Shown here piece after piece: positions 11,001 through 23,100 of a stretch of 64,000 nt of DNA. The notes beneath the pieces were generated by a model. The model had not been told where the DNA came from. It was given only the letters and a program-made list of their open reading frames with translations, and searched no databases. The first letter of the stretch is position 1. Each line of letters starts with the position of its first letter. This DNA is from Styela clava (taxonomy: Eukaryota > Chordata > Ascidiacea > Stolidobranchia > Styelidae), in NCBI RefSeq assembly GCF_964204865.1, contig NC_135251.1, positions 19,220,001-19,284,000 on the forward strand, in the 5' to 3' direction. The position numbers and the translations under genes were made by a program.

Positions 11001-14000
11001 CTATTTTTTCAGATTTGCCAGTAACTTCCCGACGACTTCCAGGTCTCTGGCTGCAAAGAAAAAAGTATAAGGTACCACTCTCTGCATGTTAATTCGAGTA
11101 ACATGGGCAAAAAAGATTCAAAATTTATTATGTAAATGGGCCATTCCAAGCAAAAGTTGAATTCCATCAATTTTTCAAAATGTGTAGTGAAAGTAATTTT
11201 TTTTTATTTTCGATATCAAAAGACATTGAAATTTTATTGGACTGCATTCATTTCATCGAACAATTTAAAATTTCACCCAGGTTTTTGATGGTTTATAAAA
11301 AATTGCCTGAAATGTAGAAATTTTGGTATAATTGACATATTTTGTGATGATTCCTGACACAAAGTGTTTGATTGTGTGGTACAGTTATTTCTTATGGAAT
11401 TGACACACTGGATTTAAGTTAATAAAGTTTAAATGTTTGCAGTGCTGTAGGACATTTCTTCACCCATTTAACGATTTATTACCAGAATTTTGAGAGATGA
11501 TAGAGGCCGCTATTCCGAAGTGGAAAAATGTCCTGTAGTGTCACGTCCTGTAGTGTCACATACAATATGCACATTATTGGCATGGATTTACAGTGTTACA
11601 TTAAGTAACTTGAGCAACACATAGAGGGGTAGTTCAGCTACTGCACCAGAAAATACTATGGGCTCCTACTGTATCATCGCAAAAATTTACAGCACAACAC
11701 AACGTACTGTTAGTGCATGGTGGATTTGCCGTCCTGTAGTGTCACGCTATATTTTACTATATTTTTTTATCTACTAAGTAAGTCTTGGGTGTAACTTTTG
11801 TGCAATTTTTTACATATTCAATAAAGCAACTGATTGGACAATGAAACAAAACATGTAGCTGAAAATGTGAAAATATATTGCATCCAACAAAATGCAAAAT
11901 TTCTGGAATTGTCCTGTAGTGTCACTTGGAATAGCCCAAATGTGGATGACAAAAATTATATATCCCAGAAATTTTACCTAATTGAATAGAATGAAAATAA
12001 AAATAACAATTCACATTCAATCCATCACTGTTGCTCAGTTCCATAAAAGCAATAGAAATATAGCTGGAATGAAAGACATTATTAGGATTTTAAAGTATCA
12101 TGTTGTTAAATACGATTGCATATCTTTTTTAGAATGACTACACACTCATGCCTGCATAACTATGTGTCAACGTATGACTATGGGAAATCATTTGCATTCA
12201 AAAAGAAGATTGCTGAATATGCAGTCTTGTCTGCAAGTCGTAGTTTAAAATAGGGCATACAAATGACTAAGCTCTAGCTTACATTGAAAACAGGTGCAAA
12301 TATGACCCAAGAAAATTAGGAAATCCAGGATAAAAGACGTTATCAATAATTTGATCACAATTTGTGAATGTCAAAAATTAATGACACAATAGCAAATTAA
12401 ACAGGTTTTATTTAAAATGATCTAAGCCCCACAAATAAAGAAAAACTGCATAAGAGCATGGGATGATAAACCTGGTGTGACACAATTTTATTTAAAATTA
12501 CTAATATGCGAGGTAAAAAACTGAGAGCTTAAAAACATTTTGAAACTTCGCTTCCTGAGAAAAAAATTGGGACTAACAATTTAGTGAAACAAACCGGCTT
12601 CATGTCCAATAAAATGGAAAACAAAATAAGCTAAGCAGAAGAACACTTTATTTTAAACCTCACTAGTTATATAAGGCATCCAAAAAGTCCCTTTACGATT
12701 TCAATTTTGTCATGAAGTCAGTTCTCGATATATCTTAACCAGGTTTGTTGTTTTTAAATCAGTAATTGTAAGTAATTAGTAAGTATTTTAACTTCATTTA
12801 TTAATACATCTGTGAGGGCCATAACAGTATATGGTATCGATGAATTCCCTTTGCATTTTTGAAGATTTCATGGGTATCCTATACAGAATAAGGTATGCTA
12901 AATACACTATAGCTAATATATTAGGATATATATTTGCCTAATGAAATGGAGCAGCTCATGATCAAAATGCTACAAGTATTATAAGTAAATCAATTCCTCA
13001 TACCGTTAACATTTCCAGCTATATTGATCACATTATCCTCGTGTATGTTGGTCACCCCTGATCCTTTTGCAATAACATTTGCTGTTATGTCCCTTTGTGA
13101 ATCCCCACTTTCTAAATTATGAAATTATTGTAGTAAATATACAAATTAATAAACACGATAAGATGAGAATTTATAAATTTAATATGGACAAAGATCGGTG
13201 GTGACCTACAGAATGCTGATTATCAGATAAGGTAATCTGTGGACGATCCCAATGTAAGTTATTCACAGTAAAACTGTGATCAGTGTCCACGAGCTTAGCA
13301 TGATAAGAAAACCAATGTTATACGTCTGATATTCTCTATAAAATAGCCTCGGTAACATAAACAATGCGACCCCAAAACTTCAGATCATTTAAATTTCTTA
13401 AAACTGTGTTTGTGTATGATTGTACCAAAAAGTTTCAGTAATTTAGGACACTTTGTACAAAAGTTAGGTATTCTTTAGAAAATGACCTTTGGGTCATCAT
13501 GTATCTTAGTTCTAAAGGTGTTGTTTGCTAAAAATGCAACTTGTGGGATAGAATTCAACTTTTCATGTGGGATCATTCTCCCATACAAGGAATTTAATTA
13601 AACAGAAAATTAAGGAAATGAATGAAACTTCGTTTCAAATACAATATAAGACTGACTTGCAAGATTAACTGTATTTTTCGAAATTATAGTGTGGATTCCA
13701 CCAGCTTCACCACCATCTATGTATTTATTTGCTGTGCCACAAACATGTGGTATGTTTACCCTGAGACAGAAAAAAAACATAAGTAAATATAAGAGTAGCA
13801 TGACAAAGAAAAATTGTTGCGAAACGAATTGAATTTAATACTAATAAATAGGAATTTGTAAAAAATTACTTCTTTCAATCTAAAATACCACTGCTGTAAA
13901 TCAATTTTTTTTCCCATTAAAATTATTTGTCAGAATTCAAATATATCAAAATATTTGGGTATGGGAATAATCTTATAAATAAATTGAAAATGTTACTAAC

Positions 14001-16410
14001 TTGTCTATTTTTGTCACATTAACATTTTTCATTCTTCTCACAATTTCTGACCTAAATTCACCAAGAATTCCTTCTTGTAAAATATGTGTTAATTCATCTT
14101 CTAGATGTTCAAAATCATGGTTAATTCTGTCACGTATTTGTCCTTCATTAATCAGCATATGAAGCTCCCTTCCCCTTTCTTCTGGTACACTTAAACACAA
14201 TCGATTTCCTTCAATGACATCTGTTGTTTGTATCCAGGGCCATTCTCTTGTCAAAGACCTTGAAGCCAATGAAATTGCTAAAGCAGCTTGATTACCAGAT
14301 CCCAAAACATTCTCCATTGCAATTGGTTCAGCTTCTATATCAGATGTTGCAATCTCAGCAACAAATTTTGTCTCAGTGGTGAGCACTAATTGTTCACCGG
14401 GTGACGCACTTTCCCCAGACTCTTCAATAGATAGGCGAATGCAAGCGGAGGAATGATTATCAATCGAGGGACGGAGCCTGATGCTAAAAAAGTGCATATG
14501 AAATAAAATGACTGAATAAAACATCTTTCACAGTAAACTAGTAATATTTAAAATAAATATTTTATTTAGGCGGAGTATGTGTAGCAGGTTAGGGTTAGCG
14601 TTAGGCCATAATTTTATTCCAATTTTTCCTATTCCAGTTCTATTACGAGTTCGGGGATTAGCCAAGTGACTCCTGTAGTATTTGTACCTGAAATTATTGC
14701 CTAACCCTAACCTGGTACACATACTACAGAAGTACCTTAATTTATAACCCCATGAAATCAAATAACAACTGTTATATTAGAATTTCAAACTATCCTTTAT
14801 AATATAATAGATTATATTAGCTAAAAGTCAGGGCAAAGATGCTTTTGAAAATCTATTTTATTTGGAGAAAAAATGAAAAAACTTTAAGGCTATTATAGCC
14901 TACCTTTTAAGAGATTTCAAATGAACTCCTTCTAGAAGTTGACAAATAACTTCTCCTGTTTTTAAGTAAATTGGACTCCCAATTATCCCCATTAAATTAG
15001 CATTCATACATTCAAAATCTTCGCGAACATGGTTCTCAATTTTGTTTTTGTCCATAAGATGAGAAAACATGACGTCATATTTAGATTCAACCGATATCTC
15101 CAAAATATTTCTTTTCTTTATTCCCGAAATTTTCATCCAAGGCCATTTCTTCATCAAAGAGCTGGCAACTACAAAAAGGGCAATTCTGATTGTGTCAAAA
15201 CTGTCATTTTTAAGACATTTATCAATATGAAAGGATTCCTTCCCTTCTGGACCTAGCAGGTTGATAGCATCCTTCACCAAATTTACATCAGCAGTAGATG
15301 TGATGACATCACTTTGCCCAGGTTTCAAAATTTTAAACTCAACTTTCATGTTTTTTTCCAGTTGATTAGAAACTTTGAAGCAACTGCAACAAATAAAAAC
15401 CAATTACAATAATGAACTGGAAAATCGTGTGATTTTTGATTGACAAAGAATTGGTTAGGTTGTGGCAACAAACCCAAAGGATTTTAATTATTTCAACATA
15501 ATGATCCCCATGTTTGATTATTTAAAAATAAGCTTTGCAATTGATTGTATTTTCACACAATATTCCTAAATTATGATATATGTTATTTGAGCAGAGAATA
15601 TCATCATATTAAAGTCATACCATAACTACTATATATTAGATATGCAGCCCATAGAAAAGATGACTAAATTTAATTTTCATTTTTATAATTATTTCCTAAT
15701 AATAAATCAATCATATAGACTTTTGCTAGTTTTGTTTTAAGTTGAAGCAAGAAATAAAATGCATTTACCCCAATATTAATGACAGCAAGATCAGAATTTT
15801 TTTCTAGTAACTCGCCAATTTTGTTTTATGTAGATTTGGGCATTCGTAGAAGCAATTATTTGAAGGATAAAATTTCCAGAAACGTTTTTGGAATTTATAT
15901 TATTTACAGCTTTATGAAGTACAATCTAAAATATGCAAAATGCTACCTCTGTATGCTATCAAACGACTCCACAATCATACCACTTAGTAATTCCAATATT
16001 TTCGACTCATGAATAACAAATTGTTCTTCTCCAATGATGCCCAGCAAATCAGATTCTAGATCTTCAAAAATATCTTTTAAATAATTTCCGATTTTTTTCT
16101 CTGTCAAGAGTTTGTTAAAGTCATCCTGTTTCTCACTTGGAAATGTGATTTGTAAAAATACTGCTTCATTATTTGAGATAATAACTTCCAACCAAGGCCA
16201 TTTATTCTTTACTGCTTTTTCTACGATAAACATTGCTGTGTTGTCTTGGCCCAATCGCATGCATTCTTCTAGAGACAAGTCTTTGATATTTGAGGTTTGA
16301 CTTTCCACTTTTGTATCTGAAATTGGTTGCGAAGAATCATCAAAAGTTTTCTTCTCTTTACTTGAATTGGAAAATTTCACTTCAAAATATTTTGTTATTT
16401 TTTCAGCCAT
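11001..16410 (-). CDS. Six-exon gene, 562 aa, three 'WPW' domains plus amyloid-like C-terminus
   Basis: Exons on the minus strand are 16410-15947, 15383-14904, 14483-14001, 13760-13657, 13111-13004 and 11050-11001. Intron phases are 2, 2, 2, 1, 1, and every junction keeps frame. Exons 1-3 each encode one copy of a ~100-residue domain I do not recognise. It contains a helix, then Trp-Pro-Trp (residues 71-73, 235-237, 396-398), a beta pair, and a Phe-Glu-x-x-x-x-x-Leu helix. The shared exon phase points to exon duplication. Exons 4-6 encode a Gly/Asn-rich tail: GGxxGxxTxIxxxNTxNL, then KGSGVTNI and NVINIAGNVN, related to the protein at 0.6-3.0 kb, then a Leu/Lys-rich terminal helix. No signal peptide or membrane segment is seen. 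A domain-plus-amyloid-tail adaptor is the inferred layout. Reading through the exon 5 donor would give a 550-residue form ending at 12,990. Confidence 0.7.
11138..11937. mobile_element. Non-autonomous DNA element in intron 5, with internal GTCCTGTAGTGTCAC repeats
   Basis: The ends GGGCCATTCCAAG (left) and, inward, GGGCTATTCCAAG (right) form ~13-bp inverted repeats flanked by AAAT on both sides. Inside, the 13-mer CCTGTAGTGTCAC occurs four times (about 11,533, 11,548, 11,734 and 11,913), the last touching the right end. It accounts for most of the unusually long (1.95 kb) intron of the 11.0-16.4 kb gene. The superfamily is not identified. Confidence 0.6.
11938..12989. other. Rest of intron 5, nothing recognised
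   Basis: AT-rich intronic sequence. A minus-strand AATAAA at 12,797-12,802 could serve a shorter transcript that ends after exon 5. Confidence 0.4.
14570..14742. repeat. Foldback MITE in intron 2 with telomere-like arms
   Basis: The arms GTATGTGTAGCAGGTTAGGG (14,576 on) and its near-inverse GCCTAACCCTAACC...GTACACATAC (14,699-14,724) enclose ~90 bases. The arms include TTAGGGTTAG-like strings, and the core GTATGTGTACCAGGTTAGG is shared with the palindrome at 3.75-3.85 kb. It lies between exons 2 and 3 of the minus-strand gene. The 77-codon open frame across it is not a gene. Confidence 0.6.
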
Positions 16411-17170
16411 TCTAAGATTCTAGTTTATCTTTACTCTCACCCATATACCACTATACCGTATATCTGCAAATATGATAAACGTATGCCTGTATGGGGGAAT
16501 GATCAAAACTAAATAATTTTCTATTTTGAATATAATCTGAAATATTGCTTCTGAATATATTCCATGTAGACTAGTATCATATTTATCAAAGAAATGAACA
16601 GTGACAGAAATTTTTCGGTTGGGCAGAAAAATTCAAGTTAATATCTTTTTGATCAATTTTTCCATGGGGATTTCCCTCAAAAAGTTTGGTGGACATGTAA
16701 ATAAAAAACACCGCAATAAATCATGGGGGTTGGATGGATGTCTTTTCCATACCCATGATTGATTTATTTCTATTAAACACTAAACTTCCAACACTATTAC
16801 TAAATCATGGGTTTCTGAAAAATCTGACATCACGAAATCTCGGAGCGGAAACCGGTAACCATTAAGGACAATCCCGCGTTACCTTTTTCCAGACTATGCT
16901 AAGCAAACTGCTGCTGTCGAAGTTATCAACATCATTACTTATCGATTTAATCGGTAAGTATGTTGATGCCACTGTCATATGAGCAAAATGCTAGCAAAAT
17001 CCCGCAGCAAAATATACGATGTCATAAAAACGTGTTTCCACTTTGCGAAATATTTTTAATTATTAACCACAGAGATGTAGAATTGTAAATTGAACGTTAT
17101 TATGTAGCATTCAATCACACAAAGCATTTAGGATCAAGGGAGAAGTACAACAAACTAAATTTATTAAAAT
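16411..17170. other. Upstream region of the 562-aa gene
   Basis: No open frames. A near-palindrome around AATCATGGG / CCCATGATT at 16,720-16,770 has a third AATCATGGG at 16,802. I see no convincing TATA box. The satellite starts at the far end of this stretch, less than 1 kb from the gene's start codon. Confidence 0.4.
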
Positions 17171-20100
17171 AAAATAACGTAATATTTAGAAAAAAAATGG
17201 AAAGTTTGTTAAATTGACACTAAATTTGAACAAGATCTGCCTTTGGGGCTCAAAAAATATTTTGGGTATGGATTTACAACTCAGACATCTTTCCAATCAA
17301 ATAAAGAATTTGACAAAAAAATTGATCAGTTTTCTAACAAAATAATTTCAATACAACGCAATAACGTAAATTTCCTAAAAATTCGAAAAATCGTTAAATT
17401 GACCCAAAATATGAACAAGATCTGCCTTTAGGGCTCAAAAAATATTTTGGGTATGGATTTATAGCTCAGACATCTTTCCAATCAAATAAAGAAATTCGAA
17501 AAAAAAAGATCAGTTCTCTAACAAAATACTTTTAATACAACGCAATAACGTAAATTTCTTCAAAATCCGAAATATCGTTAAATTGACCCAAAATTTGAAC
17601 AAGATCTGCCTTTGGGGCTCAAAAAATATTATGAGTATGAATATCTGAATTCATCATCTTTCCAATGAAATAAAGAAATTGAAAAAAACTCGATCAGTTT
17701 TCTAACAAAATACTTTTAAAATACCGCAATAACGTAAATTTCTTAGAAATTCGAAAAATCGTTGAATTGACCCAAAATTTGAACAAGATCTGCCTTTGGG
17801 GCTCAAAAAATATTATGAGTATGGATATCTGAATTCATCATCTTTCCAATGAAATAAAGAAATTGAAAAAAACTCGATCAGTTTTCTAACAAAATACTTT
17901 TAATATAATGCAATAACGTCAATTTCTTAGAAATTCGAAAAATCGTTAAATTGACCCAAAATTTGAACAAGATCTGCCTTTGGGGCTTAAAAAATATTTT
18001 GAGTATGGATATTTGAATTCATCATCTTTCCAATGGAATAAAAAAAATTAAAAAAAAAATCTATCAGTTTTCTAACAAAATAATTTTAATATAGCGCAAT
18101 AACGTAAATTTCTTAGTAGTTCGAAAAATCGTTAAATTGACCCAAAATTTGAACAAGATCTGCCTTTGGGGACTAAAAAATATTTTGAGTATGGATGTTT
18201 GAATTCATCATCTTTTCAATGAAATAAAGAAATTGGAAAAAAACTCGATCAGTTTTCTAACAAAATACTTTTAATATAACGCAATAACGTAAATTTCTTG
18301 GAAATTCGAAAAATCGTTAAATTGACCCAAAATTTGAACAAGATCTGCCTTTGGGGCTTAAAAAATATTTTGAGTATGGATATTTGAATTCATCATCTTT
18401 CCAATGGAATAAAAAAATTGAAAAAAAAATCTATCAGTTTTCTAACAAAATACTTTTAATATAGCGCAATAACGTAAATTTCTTAGAAATTCGAAAAATC
18501 GTTAAATTGACCCAAAATTTGAACAAGATCTGCCTTTGGGGCCTAAAAAATATTTTTTTGAGTATAGATATTTGAATTCATCATCTTTCCAATGGAATAA
18601 AGAAATTGGAAAAAAACTCGATCAGTTTTCTAACAAAATACTTTTAATATAGCGCAATAACGTAAATTTCTTAGAAATTCGAAAAATCGTTAAATTGACC
18701 CAAATTTGAACAAGATCTGCCTTTGGGGCTTAAAAAATATTTTGAGTATGGATATTTTAATTCATCATCTTTTCAATGAAATAAAGAAATTGGAAAAAAA
18801 CTCGATCAGTTTTCTAACAAAATACTTTTAATATACCGCAATAACGTAAATTTCTTGGAAATTCGAAAAATCGTTAAATTGACCCAAAATTTGAACAAGA
18901 TCTGCCTTTGGGGCTTAAAAAATATTTTGAGTATGGATATTTGAATTCATCATCTTTCCAATGGAATAAAAAAATTGGAAAAAAAATCTATCAGTTTTCT
19001 AACAAAATACTTTTAATATAGCGCAATAACGTAAATTTCTTAGAAATTCGAAAAATCGTTAAATTGACCCAAAATTTGAACAAGATCTGCCCTTGGGGCC
19101 TAAAAAATATTTTGAGTATGGATATTTGAATTCATCATCTTTCCAATGGAATAAAGAAATTGGAAAAAAACTCGATCAGTTTTCTAACAAAATACTTTTA
19201 ATATAGCGCAATAACGTAAATTTCTTAGAAATTCGAAAAATCGTTAAATTGACCCAAATTTGAACAAGATCTGCCTTTGGGGCTTAAAAAATATTTTGAG
19301 TATGGATATTTTAATTCATCATCTTTTCAATGAAATAAAGAAATTGGAAAAAAACTCGATCAGTTTTCTAACAAAATACTTTTAATATAACGCAATAACG
19401 TAAATTTCTTAGAAATTCGAAAAATCGTTAAATTGACCCAAAATTTGAACAAGATCTGCCTTTGGGGCTTAAAAATTATTTTGAGTATGCATATTTGAAT
19501 TCATTATCTTTCCAATGGAATAAAGAAATTGGAAAAAACTCGATCAGTTTTCTAACAAAATACTTTTAATATAGCGCAATAACGTAAATTTCTTAGAAAT
19601 TCGAAATATCGTTAAATTGACCCAAAATTTGAACAAGATCTGCCTTTGGGGCCTAAAAAATGTTTTGAGTATGGATATTTGAATTCATCATCTTTTCAAT
19701 GAAATAAAGAAATTGGAAAAAAACTCGATCAGTTTTCTAACAAAATACTTTTAATATAACGCAATAACGTAAATTTCTTAGAAATTCGAAAAATCGTTAA
19801 ATTGACCCAAAATTTGAAAAAGATCTGCCTTTGGGGCTTAAAAATTATTTTGAGTATGCATATTTAAAATCATTATCTTTCCAATGGAATAAAGAAATTG
19901 GAAAAAACTCGATCAGTTTTCTAACAAAATACTTTTAATATAGCGCAATAACGTAAATTTCTTAAAAATTCGAAAAATCGTTAAATTGACCCAAAATTTG
20001 AACAAGATCTGCCTTTGGGGCTTAAAAAATACTTTCAGTATGGATATTTGAATTCATCATCTTTTCAATGAAATAAAGAAATTGCAAAAAAACTCGATCA

Positions 20101-23100
20101 GTTTTCTAACAAAATACTTTTAATGTAACGCAATAACGTGAATTTCCTAGAAATTCGAAAAATCGTTAAATTGACCCAAAATTTGAAAAAGATCTGCCTT
20201 TGGGGCTTAAAAAATATTTTGAGTATGGATATTTGAATTCATTATCTTTCCAATGGAATAAAGAAATTGGAAAAAAACTCTATCAGTTTTCTAACAAAAT
20301 ACTTTTAATATAGCGAAATAACGTAAATTTCTTAGAAATTCGAAAAATCGTTAAATTGACCCAAAATTTGAAAAAGATCTGCCTTTGGGGCTTTAAAAAT
20401 ATTTTGAGTATGCATATTTGAATTCATCATCTTTCCAATGGAATAAAGAAATTGGAAAAAAACTCGATCAGTTTTCTAACAAAATACTTTTAATATAGCG
20501 CAATAACGTAAATTTCTTAGAAATTCGAAAAATCATTAAATTGACCCAAAATTTGAACAAGATCTGCCTTTGGGGCTTAAAAATTATTTTGAGTATGCAT
20601 ATTTGAATTCATTATCTTTCCAATGGAATAAAGAAATTGGAAAAAACTCGATCAGTTTTCTAACAAAATACTTTTAATATAGCGCAATAACGTAAATTTC
20701 TTAGAAATTCGAAAAATCGTTAAATTGACCCAAAATTTGAACAAGATCTGCCTTTGGGGCTTAAAAAATATTTTGAGTATGGATATTTATATTCATCATC
20801 TTTCCAATGGAATAAGGAAATTGGAAAAAAACTGGATCAGTTTTCTAACAAAATACTTTTAATATAGCGCAATAACGTAAATTTCTTAGAAATTCGAAAA
20901 ATCGTTAAATTGACCCAAAATTTGAACAAGATCTGCCTTTGGGGCCTAAAAAATATTTCGAGTATGGATATTTGAATTCATCATCTTTCCAATGGAATAA
21001 AGAAATTGGAAAAAAACTCGATCAGTTTTCTAACAAAATACTTTTAATATAGCGCAATAACGTAAATTTCTTAGAAATTCGAAAAATCGTTAAATTGACC
21101 CAAATTTGAACAAGATCTGCCTTTGGGGCTTAAAATATATTTTGAGTATGGATATTTTAATTCATCATCTTTTCAATGAAATAAAGAAATTGGAAAAAAA
21201 CTCGATCAGTTTTCTAACAAAATACTTTTAATATAACGCAAAAACGTAAATTTCTTAGAAATTCGAAAAATCGTTAAATTGACCCAAAATTTGAAAAAGA
21301 TCTGCCTTTGGAGCGCAAAAATTATTTTGAGTATGCATATTTAAATTCATTATCTTTCCAATGGGATAAAGAAATTGGAAAAAACTCGATCAGTTTTCTA
21401 ACAAAATACTTTTAATATAGCGCAATAACGTAAATTTCTTAAAAATTCGAAAAATCGTTAAATTGACCCAAAATTTGAACAAGATCTGCCTTTGGGGCTT
21501 AAAAAATACTTTGAGTATGGATATTTGAATTCATCATCTTTTCAATGAAATAAAGAAATTGGAAAAAAAATCGATCAGTTTTCTAACAAAATACTTTTAA
21601 TATAACGCAATAACGTAAATTTCTTAGAAATTCGAAAAATCGTTAAATTGCCCCAAAATTTGAAAAAGATCTGCCTTTGGGGCTTAAAAAATATTTTGAG
21701 TATGGATATTTGAATTCATCATCTTTCCAATGGAATAAAGAAATTGGAAAAAAACTCCATCAGTTTTCTAACAAAATACTTTTGATATAGCGCAATAACG
21801 TAAATTTCTTAGAAATTTGAAAAATCGTTAAATTGACCCAAAATTTGAACAAGATCTGCCTTTGGGGCTTAAAAATTATTTTGAGTATGCATATTTGAAT
21901 CCATTATCTTTCCAATGGAATAAAGAAATTGGAAAAAACACAATCAGTTTTCTAACAAAATACTTTTAATATAGCGCAATAACGTAAATTTCTTAGAAAT
22001 TCGAAAAATCGTTAAATTGACCCAAAATTTGAACAAGATCTGCCTTTGGGGCTTAAAAAATATTTTTTGAGTATGGATATTTAAATTCATCATCTTTCCA
22101 ATGGAATAAGGAAATTGGAAAAAAACTCGATCAGTTTTCTAACAAAATAATTTTAATATAGCGCAATAACGTAAATTTTTTAAAAATTCTAAAAATCGTT
22201 AAATTGACCCAAAATTTGAACAAGATCTGCCTTTGGGGCTTAAAAAATATTTTGAGTATGGATATTTGAATTCATCATCTTTCCAATGGAATAAAGAAAT
22301 TGGAAAAAAAATCGATCAGTTTTTTAACAAAATACTTTTAATATAGCGCAATAACGTAAATTTCTTAGAAATTCGAAAAATCGTTAAATTGACCCAAAAT
22401 TTGAACAAGATCTGCCTTTGGGGCTTAAAAAATATTTTGAGTATGGATATTTGAATTCATCATCTTTCCAATGGAATAAAGAAATAGGAAAAAAACTCGA
22501 TCAGTTTTCTAACAAAATACTTTTAATATAGCGCAAAAACTTAAATTTCCTAAAATCTCGAAAAATCGTTAAATTGACCCAAAATTTGAACAAGATCTGC
22601 CTTTGGGGCTTAAAAAATATTTTGAGTATGGATATTTGAATTCATCATCTTTCCAATGGAATAAAGAAATTGGAAAAAAACTCGATCAGTTTTCTAACAA
22701 AATACTTTTAATATAGCGCAATAACGTAAATTTCTTAAAAATTCGAAAAATCGTTAAATTGACCCAAAATTTGAACAAGTTCTGCCTTTGGGGCTTAAAA
22801 CATACTTTGAGTATGGATATTTGAATTCATCATCTTTTCAATGAAATAAAGAAATTGGAAAAAAAACTCGATCAGTTTTCTAACAAAATACTTTTAATAT
22901 AACGCAATAACGTAAATTTCTTAGAAATTCGAAAAATCGTTAAATTGACCCAAAATTTGAAAAAGATCTGCCTTTGGGGCTTAAAAAATATTTTGAGTAT
23001 GGATATTTGAATTCATCATCTTTCCAATGGAATAAAGAAATTTGAAAAAACTCCATCAGTTTTCTAACAAAATACTTTTAATATAGCGAAATAACGTAAA

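Noticed and set aside
14528..14761. 77-codon minus-strand open frame
   Set aside because: It covers the foldback MITE in intron 2 of the 562-aa gene.
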